Source: Durusdinium trenchii (lineage: Eukaryota > Sar > Dinophyceae > Suessiales > Symbiodiniaceae). From it: a stretch of DNA of 64,000 nt. The translations under genes and the position numbers were made by a program. Positions 44,378 through 55,100 of the stretch are shown one piece after another. The stretch is from positions 2,103,764-2,167,763 of the forward strand of contig CAXAMN010021362.1 of assembly GCA_963970005.1 (NCBI GenBank). The letters run 5' to 3'. The notes under the pieces are model-generated. The model was not told the DNA's origin and did not search any database. It saw nothing but the letters and a program-made list of their open reading frames with translations. Positions within the stretch are counted from its first letter, which is position 1; each line of letters begins with the position of its first letter.

Positions 44378-44856
44378 AATCCCAAAGAACCGAGCTGTTT
44401 TAATGGGATCACAAAACCAGGTCAAACGATGGGTTGAATCACAGTTTTTAGGGTTTTTTCTTTTTAACAACAATAAGCAGGTCATCCATGGTCAACCGAA
44501 CTCTCGCAATGGTCATTTTCACGGAAGGCCAACGGGCCAACGGGTGTTGTACGTGATTCTTCATAAGTTCATTCTGTCTTCCAATCCTTCGTCCTGCACC
44601 GCTGACGTGACGAGGGTCGGCAGTGTTCGACCCGTTTTTTCCAGCATCGCTTTTTCACGGCACGGGCTGTCTTTTCGAGGGTCGGATGCGGTGCATCGGT
44701 CGGGTTCGTTTGGGGTGAAAGACGAAGTTGCAGGAATCGCAGGAATCACGAAGAGCTTTGGAATCAAAGCTGGTGTGAGGATTCTGGCTGGCAAAAAGGA
44801 CTGAAGTAGGTGTCAGCAGCAACTCTAAGTGACTTCCAGAGTGACTGGGTCGTATT

Positions 44857-46340
44857 TTGATGTATTTTGTAGTTTTCAGCCCGGGTCGCAGTATAGTCGT
44901 CGCCGCCTCGGTGCTTTCTTCAGCTTTGGCGGTTCCTGGCGGAGAAGAGCCTGGGAATTCAGAGATCGACATTCATGTGCTTGGCTTGGATGGAGAAGGA
45001 TTGGCTCTCGCTCACTCCTTCACCGGCCACGAGTTGCACATGATGGCGAGTGAAGGCCTTCCACCAAAATTTGGGACCAGAGTTGCTTTGCAGAGCGCAT
45101 TTGGGAAGCTTGACCCCACAAAGACCTTGAAAGAGCAAGGACTTGTTGGGGAATCGGCATGCTTGACCTATGTCTACATCGCGATCAGCTTGCAAGATGC
45201 CTGCCGTTTTTTATTGGAGGGTTGTCAGACTAACGAACAAGACTCTCTTGAGGAATCACACACTTGGAAGGAGTTCATCTTCCCCTTCACCTTAGACAGC
45301 TTCCTGACACTTTGCAGAAGCTCACTTTGGGGCATCCCTTCACGAAGGGGCTTCAAACCGTGACCTTACCAAGTCGGTTGCAGAGCCTGTTCAGAGTCTA
45401 ACTTTCGGCTGCATTTTCAACCAGACTATGAAGGGAACAACTTTGCCCATGAGACTGAAGTGCTTGCGGTTTGGCGACTACTTTAACCAGACCTTAGAGC
45501 TAGTGGAATTGCCCGACAGCCTCGAGACTCTCACATTGGGTGTTAACTTTAACCAGTGCTTGGAGCGAGTGAAATGGCCCAGCAAGCTGCAAAACCTCGT
45601 TTTTGGCTATTCATTCAACCAGAGCCTAAGGCACGTGGCCCTGCCAAGCAGCCTACAGAGTTCAACCTTTGGCGGCGACTTCGATCAGTGCTTGAAGCAA
45701 GTAGCGTTGCCCAGAAGTCTGCAGAATCTGGCTTTTGGCCTGAGCTTTAACCGGAGTTTGGACGAAGTTGATTTGCCCGGCAGCCTGCAGAGTTTGACAT
45801 TTGGTGAAAAATTTCAACCAGAGTTTAGCTCAAGAGAGTTTTCCTGCGAGCCTTCTGAGTTTGACATTCGGTGAATTCAACCGGAGCTTAGAGCGAGTTA
45901 CCCTACCCAGCAGACTTGAGAGTCTGAGTTTCAATAGCGGATTGGAGAGTTTGGAGCAAGTCGCTTGGCTCCAAAAGAGGCTCCAGAAGGCTCCGTCACT
46001 TGGCTTCAACGTCTCCAACGTCTCGACGGGAGTGGCTTGGCCCAGCAGCTTGAAGAGTTTGACGTTTGGCACTCAATTTGAGTTGGGAGCAGGTGGAGTT
46101 GCCCGACAGCCTCGAGACTCTCACATTGGGTGTTGACTTCACCCAGTGTTTGGAGCGAGTGAAATGGCCCGGCAAGCTGCAACACCTCGTTTTTGGTTAT
46201 TCATTCAACCAGAGTCTAAGGCACGTGGCCCTGCCAAGCAGCCTACAGAGTCTGACTTTCGGTTGCAGCTTCAACCAAAGCTTGGAGGAAGTGTCCTGGC
46301 CCAGTCTCCTAAGCCTGAGCAGAGTCTGGGGGTGATTTCT
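44857..46340 (+). pseudogene. ubiquitin-like plus FNIP/LRR repeat gene copy, frameshifted
   Basis: The N-terminus (EIDIHVLGLDGEGLALAHSF, then RVALQSAFGKLDPTKTLKEQ, GLVGESACLTYVYI) looks like a ubiquitin-like beta-grasp domain. It is followed by tandem repeats of about 23 residues of the form LPSSLQSLTFGxxFNQSLxxV, i.e. FNIP-type leucine-rich repeats. The repeats are spread over at least four reading-frame segments, with shifts near 45.31, 45.39, 45.82 and 46.08 kb. No splice sites suit the breaks, so I read it as a decaying copy. The last repeat degrades near 46330. Proteins of this design are numerous in Symbiodiniaceae and probably serve as binding scaffolds. Exact function is unknown. Confidence 0.75.
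45503..46250 (+). repeat. internal duplication, 158 bp, 590 bp apart
   Basis: 45503-45660 and 46093-46250 are nearly identical (both contain GCCCGACAGCCTCGAGACTC and CTTGGAGCGAGTGAAATGGC). They differ at only a few positions, whereas other repeat units of the gene differ widely. This indicates a recent duplication or gene conversion inside the repeat gene. Confidence 0.9.
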
Positions 46341-46774
46341 TGCTCAACCTTTCGAGCAGGTGTCCAATCGCCTTCAGGAACTTCAACACCTGACCTTTGC
46401 CCTTTGAGTCTCCAACCAGCCCTTTGAGTCTCCAACCAGGGCCTGAAACTGGGCCTCTCGAGAGCTTGAAACTGGGCAGTCAATTTGCTCAGAGTTTGAA
46501 AATTTGAAGGGGGGTGACCTGGCCCAGCAATCTGAAGACTGCTGGGCCGTTCCTTGCGTTCCTTATCCCTGGCCTTTGCCATCTGTGGATTTGAGGATGC
46601 AAAGTTGCAAATCTGGCCTCAAAGTCTTTGAACTGTGATCTGCACAGATTTCACGGTGGGGCTCTAAAAAGGAACACACCGTTTGCTGAACGAACTAAAG
46701 GGTTCTTCTTGGGCTGGCAGGCTGCTCTCCATGTTGGGGCCTAGGCACTTCGAAGCATGAATACTTGAGTCATT

Positions 46775-47329
46775 TTGATTCTAGAAGATGGCTTGAGCCG
46801 ATTGGAACACTGTTTTGTATTTGCCTTGTCTAAATTAGTCTTTTTTCATCAGCATTTCACTTTCCCACCTTCCCCTTCACCTTGCAAGCCATTCACAGAC
46901 ACCGCCCTGCGAAGCAGCCCTGCAGCCCTTCTCGAAGCAGCGTGTCCGAGTGCACTGAGCTTCGCGCAAGGCGAAAACGCAGGGCAAGGCATGTCCGAGA
47001 TCCAGCTGATGTTCAACATTGCCTCCCGGAAAACAACGTTTGGTCTGCGACTGACACATGTGTTGACCAGTCAACATGTGCTGACGACATGGTGGGAAAC
47101 TACAACTGAACAGCCGTTCTTTTGGTTCGGCATCTTCGCTGCTGCGCTTAAGATGCGCAGCATGCATCTTCCTTCGTTCTTTTCAGCGGCTCCGAACCTT
47201 TTTTTCGGTTCAGAACGTCCACCACGACCGGACCTGGCCGGGGTAGTTCCTTTTCGTTCCACTAACGACGGTGTCGGACTGGGACCCGCGGCGTGGGTTG
47301 TGGGTCGCTGGGTCTTCCAATTGGAATGA
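46775..47329 (+). other. long open frame without recognised content
   Basis: The frame is open for 184 codons. Only the middle (TALRSSPAALLEAACPSALS, then FAQGENAGQGMSEIQLM) is mildly coding-like. It lacks consistent GC3 and clear splice sites. Probably intronic or intergenic, possibly containing one exon at about 46890-47030. Confidence 0.25.
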
Positions 47330-47951
47330 CACACCTGTGCAGTTGACAAAGCCATTGGTCTTCTGCCAGTTTTTGTCTAGGTGGTGGTTTGGATGCTTTG
47401 TATTGTTTTGTTCTACCTGATTCATCCAAAGTAGCAATATATATATATTATATTAATTTCAATGTTTCTCCCATTTGTTCCAAGTCTCTTTTGGTTGACA
47501 GGTTTCGACCACGAGATAGAACATCACCTGGGTGGTGGTTTCAGAATCTTCAACCTCTACTTGGGATGATTGAGCCGACAGGTCCTTAGATCTTTTGTTC
47601 TGTTTCATTGAACACATCTACCATTTTCAGACCATGTCAGATCTACTTGTTTTTCGCTTGTCCGTCCGAGTCCATCCTAGGTGAAGAGCGTGGTGGGCGA
47701 AGGGATGCTAAGCCTTCCTGCGGGTGTCGCAGGTGGCACAGGTGCGCGGGAATGTGGGAGAATTGCATACCAGGGGGGTCGAACTAGGAGGCCTCCGTAT
47801 TTTAACACACCCATCTGGAGATGTAGAAGCATTCTGGCAATTCGTTGGTGGTTGTAATTAAGAAAGCAATGTCTACATTGCGTCGCTTTGATTCATGTTC
47901 AACAGATCTTGACAGACTCATTTGATCATGCTTACGTCATACACCTTTTAT

Positions 47952-48036
47952 GTACCAGCACCACGGAAGGGTGGTTTATGGACACCTCTGACTATGTATG
48001 TTCCATCCAATAACCACCCCTTCCGTGGTGCTGGTA
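47952..48036. mobile_element. near-perfect 85-bp inverted repeat (family L)
   Basis: TACCAGCACCACGGAAGGGTGG pairs with CCACCCCTTCCGTGGTGCTGGT, with a TTTATGGACACC / ATGTTCCATCCAATAACC centre. A diverged copy is at 60726-60812. Confidence 0.92.
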
Positions 48037-49068
48037 GAAGGGTTCACTCCAAAGTAGTCACTCTCCAGCGGTTGAGATCTGAGATCTTCAGCGCTGAGAT
48101 GTGAGTAAGGCAGTGCCATGCAGTGCCAAACAGAAGTCTCACGACGAAAAACGGATATCCCCAAACAGAAGATCCCCCGCAAAACCGAAGATGACAGACA
48201 GGATCTCCAATTTCATTCTTCGGAATCTGTTTCTCACCAAAGCTCCGTAAGCCTCGCGCGGTCTTTTCCGACGCGTGAGGCTTGTTGGTGGGGGGCGCCC
48301 CAGTGTGTGCTCGCAGCGCGTGCTGCTCCGTGAGTTTGGATCGGCACCCTCTGAGTTCGGGTGATTGGTTGGGTGTGTAACAGTCAACCCTGGCAAACCT
48401 GACATACTTGGCCAGCAAGTGTGGCTGGGTCTGTGTGTGACGAGACGTCGGTGCGAGTTTCGGAGGGACGTTTTCCGCATTTGGGAAGTACACTGGAATC
48501 ATCCATTGGTGGTGAAGGTGGAAGCGAGTGGAAGCTGGCCCCCCTTCCTTCGCATCCACGATGCCATCCGAAGACCATGGCACCGGTGGTGCCATCCACT
48601 TCCATCATGATGATTCCAGGAGTGTACACTCCCGAAGAGACCCACATAGACCCTGACGTCCTGGTCCCATGGAAGACTATTTTCCTCTACCAACCAGGGG
48701 TTTTCAGGTTCCATGTTAGTCTTCCAGGGTATAATTGTTTGTTTGAGAGGGTTCGCTCCAGTCCCCTAGCTCCAGCGCGAGCCGGCGGGGGGGCAAGAAA
48801 CATCTCCCGAACACCCGGGTTGTCACCCTCGAATTTAACACGTGGATCTGTGGGCACAGCGCGTGCATCGAGGCAGCACATGAGAGAATCAAGAGCCCAA
48901 GAGCGAGAATCAAGTCTTGTTCATGTTTAATCTCTGTATTTCACTCTGGTCCAAGAACTTCTTTACACTGGATCTGGTGCATTTTGATGCTTGCCTGTTG
49001 GCTTCAGTGTGCCCTTGCCCGCCCACACCGCTTGAAAACACCTCGAACACAAAGCTCCCCTAAGGCAG

Positions 49069-49146
49069 GCAGCATGATGACGATCTTATTCGCCATGCTC
49101 ATGGGCTACACCTTTGCGCTCATGGGCCGCGTTTGTCAGGCCACAG
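49069..49146 (+). CDS. AAAP transporter exon: TM2 and GRVCQAT turn
   Basis: Acceptor CTAAGGCAG. It reads SMMTILFAMLMGYTFALMGR, then VCQAT, a hydrophobic segment ending in the polar turn typical of this family. Two ends fit: a GC donor CACAG|GCCGGT at 49147 (phase 1, compatible with the exon at 49525) or GT at 49151 (phase 2). The frame is open from 48984, but upstream residues look non-coding. Confidence 0.7.
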
Positions 49147-52100
49147 GCCGGTGCTCAACTATGAGGGGTGCTTGTTTTACGTTCGGTCTGGGGAGTTTAT
49201 CAGCAAGCTCGAAGCACCTTTGACTACTGCTTGGTTGATGCTCTATAGGGGGATACCTTCAGGTGAAGATTGAAAACGATCTGGCATCGACCTGCTTTAG
49301 GACTTCTAATTAAGGGCGGACATCATGGATTCCAATAAGATCGACCAAAAGGATTTCATCCTACGCCAGCGGCGGGGAGGGGTCCCAAACCCCAACCTCG
49401 TCGTCTTTAAACGCAGATCTGTGGGGGCTACACTTCCTGTTTGAGCTACACCCCCCCCCCATCATCTTTCCTTCGATTCAGATGTCCAACTGTCCAACAT
49501 CCCCCGGTCGATCTGCTTCCGCAGAGACTCAGCGGGGCGCCTACCGCGCCGCGCGCGACGGTTTCTTCGGCGTCGCAGGGGGCCGAAGCCACAAGGATTG
49601 CTGCGCCAAAGTGGCAGAGCCTTGGGTGGCGGAGAGTGGCTTGGACAAGAGCAGCTTGAGTGGTCATGGGATTTCACTGGGAGGGGTGACATGTACTGTA
49701 GACCAAATGGGTCCGTCCTATTAGTGTACCTGTTTCCTGTCAGGTTTCACAAGCAAGTCACAATTTTTGAACTGTCGGCCTGCAACTGAACCATCATCAT
49801 CATCATACACTGTTACAGGTAATAGGATAGACCCAATGTAGACTCTTGATTCACAGACCTCCCTAGGCCTTGAAAGGGGGGTTTTCAATCCATGGGAAAG
49901 GGAGTCCTTACTAATGAAGAGTCTACAGTCTACATTAGGGGAGGTGTTTTTGGTGAACATGCTCTTCCATGTCCTGAGGACACATCGCATTTCGGTGCTG
50001 GGAAGTCTGATCCATTTCCCAGTGCTTTATTTGTTGGATTTGTATTTGTGACCTCGTGCGACCATAGTACCTGTATATACATTTACTCTGTGTATCTTTG
50101 CGTACTCTGTGCGTGTGTGCAACTGTGTGCGCAAGCCAATCTTTGGCTCCAGACCTGCATCCAGCCCTGCACGCCTCAGCCAAAAACTTTGTGCATGAAC
50201 TCAAAGATCAAGTTGCAGAAGGGATCGCCCAAACGAGAGATCACTGACTGGGTTTACACATATTTTCTTGTGACAAAGGCCTTAGTGTAAAACATGCTTT
50301 ATGCAAATGTGGGTGCAGTGTAGTGTAAACGTTTATGGGTGCAAAAAGCTGGCCGGTCAGCTTTGTTGTGCCTTGGTATAGAAGCCAAGGGGGGGTACCA
50401 GACCCGGGTGAGTCCACAACAGATTCTACCAACCAGCATGATAGACAATCAGGTATTGAAGTTAATTATTGGTATCCAATGTCCAATCCACAATGCGGGA
50501 GACAATGTTAGTGCACCATGCAAAACAAACTTCGGCCGGCGGATTTGGTCCAGGAGTTGCGTCGCAGAAAGAGCGCGCACGGCTGTCGACGCTGCATGGA
50601 CACCTATAAGTGGTTTCATCATATATTATTTTTGTGAACTCTTGAAACTAAAGCTTGCCCACGGTTTTTTTGATCACTACATCCGCTATGTCATTGGTGT
50701 GATTTGAGAAGACGATGGCCATATGCCCCTTCTACTCGGTCGTTTCTGGCGCTTTCCTGGTCTGATCCCGAGGCATGGCCGTGGTGCTCTTCGTGAAAAC
50801 GATGTTCACGTGCCGTGAGCGATGTTCGATGTTCGGCAAGAAACACGGAGTCAGTGGTTTTCAACCAAAGTGCGGAGCCGGGGTCGACAGGAGAGCGTTT
50901 CCCAAGGGAGGAGCGTTTCAACAAATGATCCACGAGCGTTTCAACTTTTCCAGACACGACTAATTAGTGGGACTGCCATGTCGGACTGCCTTCAAAACGG
51001 CCAGGGGTGGTGGGTTTGGGGGGTCTGGCTGTTTCTCGCCAGTCCAACATGGCAGTCCCAGGCAGGTCGTGTCTGGGTTGATGAACTTGCTGTGACGGAG
51101 CGGATGAGATACATGCCAGTCACAAGACGGGGTGCTATCCATGGAGGTTCGGAGTGCCCAGCTACTCCACTCACTGGATGGGACGTTTCACACCACCCCG
51201 TCTTGTGACTGCTGGTGGTGGTTTTTATTCGTTGCATTTTCTTTCGTTGCAGGTCGCTTCTCTCCCGTTTCTTTTTTTGTGCGGTTCTCTTAGTCCAAGC
51301 TTAAGCTGACAAACTCTTAAAAAACCGGATTGAGGCCTTCTCATATAGGTGCGCCTATAACACAGTCAGCTGTTGCACGAAATGTCGCCCAAAACCAGAC
51401 CATTCGCCATTTGATCCCATTCGCATTCAGTAGGTCATGTGCACTCGGGACAAGTCCTGGCAATGATTTGTTTTCAACTTTGGCAGCTGCCAGGGACCCA
51501 ATCGTCGCGCGTTTCGGCGGCCTTTTCTTTGGTCCCTTCCCGATTGATCACACGTGCTCCAACGAAGCGGTCCCACCTGACGACCAATGTAGGCTCTTTT
51601 CAGAGGCTTTTCAAATGGGTGGGGGTCGATTAACAAAATGCGTCTACATTCCAACCGAGGTTGAAGACCAATAGACTCTAGACTATCCCGGTCTCCCCAC
51701 GTTCTACGGGTCCCCAAGTTCTATCTATCACTCACCCAGACACGACCAGTCTGGGACTGCCGGACTGCCTTCAAAACGGCCAGGGGTGGTGGGTACCAGG
51801 GGGTCTGGCTTGATCGGTGTTCTTCCTCCAGTCCGGAGCCTAGTCCGGTGACTTCGCTCCGAATCGCGGCAACCACCGCGGGTTGCTCTACCGCCAGCTC
51901 CCGCGCCCAGGTGCTTGGCCTTCGCCATCGTCATCAGCGAGTCCTTCGCACGGATCCTGCGTCGCCCCGAGAGACGAGACCGAGACGAGACCGAGACGAG
52001 ACGAGGTGGTCCTGAGGTGGCTCCTGACGTGTCGGTTGCGGCACGAGTCGAGAGGTGGCTCCTGCGCCGCAGTCGAGAGGTTGTCGGATGTGGAAGAGAT

Positions 52101-55100
52101 TCGGAATCATCATTTCGTTGGAGCACAACTGCTGGGCCAAGTGGACGTGGTTCACATCCACACGTCCACCTGCTCCGTCTGTCCTGCGCTGAGGCGCTTC
52201 GTGGGAGTGGAGGGGATCATGGCCAGCTCCCAGGCGATGCTACGAACGGGGCTCCTGGCATCGCTACGAAGGGAGCGATCGGACGCTACTAGGTGCTTCT
52301 GGCATTACTACTATAGTAACATTCTTACCCTATGGATCCACATACATTCCAGAAGATAATTGGACCCCCCCAAGCCCACATAAATCATCTCCAATCACCA
52401 TCTCAGAAGGTATGGGGGTCTATATAAACCACCTTTCGAGGATTGTGCCATCTACTCAAAAACCACTGTAGTACCATTCTTACTACCCTAAGAATCCGGG
52501 CCCTCAATCACATAGGGTTTTCAGGGTCCCGACCCCTATGGAGGGCCCGACTCTTACCATGGAGGGTACTAGCTAACAAGCTTCGCTACGAACGTAGCAT
52601 TTCGGGCATTGCGACTCGAGTCCGGAGCCAGAAGCGACGCAGTCGGCCTTACGTAGCGCTCCTGGCCTTACGGGACGGACTTCGGTGGGGACGGAACAGG
52701 TCGGGAGATGGGCCGTTTTTTGGGGTGATTTTCGATGTTGGATCACCCACCACCCAGAAGATGGTCTTTTTTCCTATCAAAACAAAGGTCACTCAGGTTC
52801 TGGGGATGGATTGGAGATGATTTTGGAGGTTTCCAGCGCAGGACTCACGTGGACTCATTGGGGCCCTCTCCGCAACTTCGCTCTTAGGGTCCTCGCGGAG
52901 GTTTCGGAGTTCGTGCTGCCGGTGGGGACTCCCCAAGGTTCAGAAAAAAGGATCTCGATGCGCCGCATGTGTGGGACATCTATAGGTTTTCTTTCTTTTT
53001 TTTCTGGGTGAGTTGGACAAACTGAGACTTGGCAAGTCATTGCAAGTTCAAACTGATGTTTTTCTTGGTATATAAGTCCAGTCTTAAGGTTCCCCTGCAG
53101 CGCACAGCAGCGCAGTTGCAGCTGTGCGTCTGCATCTGCTGATGATAGTAATACAATGGATCTCGAGCTCGCCCAGCGAGAACCAGTGAAACAACGTGCC
53201 CAACACGCCCGTGCGTGGCAGCATGTTGAATGTTGTCATGGCTGCTCGCTTGCGAAGCTTGAGGGGTCGGCGATGGTTTTCGCTTTATGATGTTTTTCGC
53301 TGGTGCTGGTTGCAGTTGTTTCAGTTGTTTGTCAGACACTCTTCTTGACAACTGGAAACCTTTCAAGCTCCGAACATCTGTTTTTCAACCTGAGAGGCGG
53401 CACTCCTGATCCTGACCTTCCTTGTCTTGATCCCGCTTTGCTTGCAGAAACAGTTGCGTGCCGGGACACCCAGCCAACTGACTCCGGCAGGCGTTCTCCG
53501 CATGTCGACCCAGATGGCCTCTGGACGGAGGTAACAGGTAACCCCCGCTGATGTGGACAGACATCACCTAGAAGTCCAAAGACTTTTCTTTTCCTGAATC
53601 TTGGGGTCCTGAGTAGAGATTGTCACAAGTTCCATCCAGTGTTGTGTTTAGAAGTAAAGGAAGTCCCCGAAATCAGGGGACCATTCTTTCCTCTGACCGA
53701 CTCCCAGGCTGCTCAATTCACGGTCTGCCCCTACACCGCTCTCCTGCGGTGTCGCGCTTCGGACCGCCGTCGCGGCCAGACCGACCAAACACCACACCGA
53801 AAGTTTTCAGCCTCTTGAGTCGTGAACTCCCCGCAGTACGTGTCGGAGTCCATTTAAAGCCCAGAAAACCCTACCAGGACCGACACCAACAGGTCCACCA
53901 CCTGCGACGTCAAAAGCCTTCAGCCATCGGAGATCTGTGGGTGTCTGGTCGCTCAGATCCTCTCCTATACCTCGATGATTGGATGCTTTGGGCAGGTGCA
54001 TCTAATGACACTCGGAGATCGTGGTTGGTTTGGCACGAAAAAGTCCATGATGCTAATGACACTCGGAGATCGTGGGTGGGGCAAGAGGTGCTGCAAAAAC
54101 TAGAGCTTAGATCAATCAGGGTTTCTGAGACGGCCTTGGTGTTGCTTATGTACTTGATTGCACTGCTTGTCATGCTAATGATGTAGGCTGCATATCCTTG
54201 CATCACTTACATTTTTGTAGACAAGTCATCAATTGCAAATGATGCCACTTAGATTTCACCAAATTCACACCCAATTTTTTGGCGGAGTACGCAACAAACC
54301 GATATTCATTCGAAGCTCCTTATGCTGTTTCTCCAAGAACCCTGTCAACCGCCAGGTTTGGGTGGTGCTCAGCATGCAGATCCGCTATTTAGATGGCTCC
54401 TACCGGCCGGGTGGCCAGTTCTATGACAGCTTGCCCAAAGAGGAGGGACCGAAGCGCTTTTCGACATCGCAGACCTTGCTACATGAGTTGTTGGGAGCGG
54501 AAGTTCCGTGATGGACTCTGCAACAAAAATGATGTTGAGTTGATTTGTGAGCAAACAGGAGCTCCAAAATAATCCCACACGATTCGCGCATGTTTCAGGG
54601 CCCACACACATTTCTGGAAGGGTTTGTTTCAGGTCCAAGGTCTAGTTCTGCTCCTTTTTTGCGCCCAATTCTTTTTGGGGCGAAGGGCCCACACCTCCCA
54701 CGGTACCATGGCGAAGTTGGTACCACAGTGGGTGCCCGACACCGACCGGTCCCGACCCCCACGCGGCGACTCGTCGATCGTCCCCACCGCGGTTCGATCG
54801 TCCCGGGCGGAGGACCAGCCGGACTTCACCCTGGGAGTCATCTATTGGAAGACCACGGTGGGCGCAAACCGCGAGCGCGAGCGCGACCAAACACGCGCTT
54901 GAACTGTCAAACGCGAAGCGCACGCGAAGCGCAGAACGTGTGTTTTGACTTTTCTTTTGTGATGCGAAAGTGTTTGTTTCTTTGGGCAATTTGTGGATCG
55001 AAGTGAGTTTGGCAGACATGGGTCGGTTCTTTCGACCAGTTCTTTCTTCCGAGAGAGTTTTTGTTGGAGGGATTCACTCATCTGAGTTCTATTGAGTTCC

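Noticed and set aside
43899..44412. Cys/Arg/Thr-Pro repeat proteins across the gap
   Set aside because: They are translations of the 16-bp tandem array and the N run in several frames, so they are not evidence of a gene.
51330..51674. 114-codon + frame
   Set aside because: Mixed composition, no splice sites in frame, and no hydrophobic segment matching the missing transporter exons.
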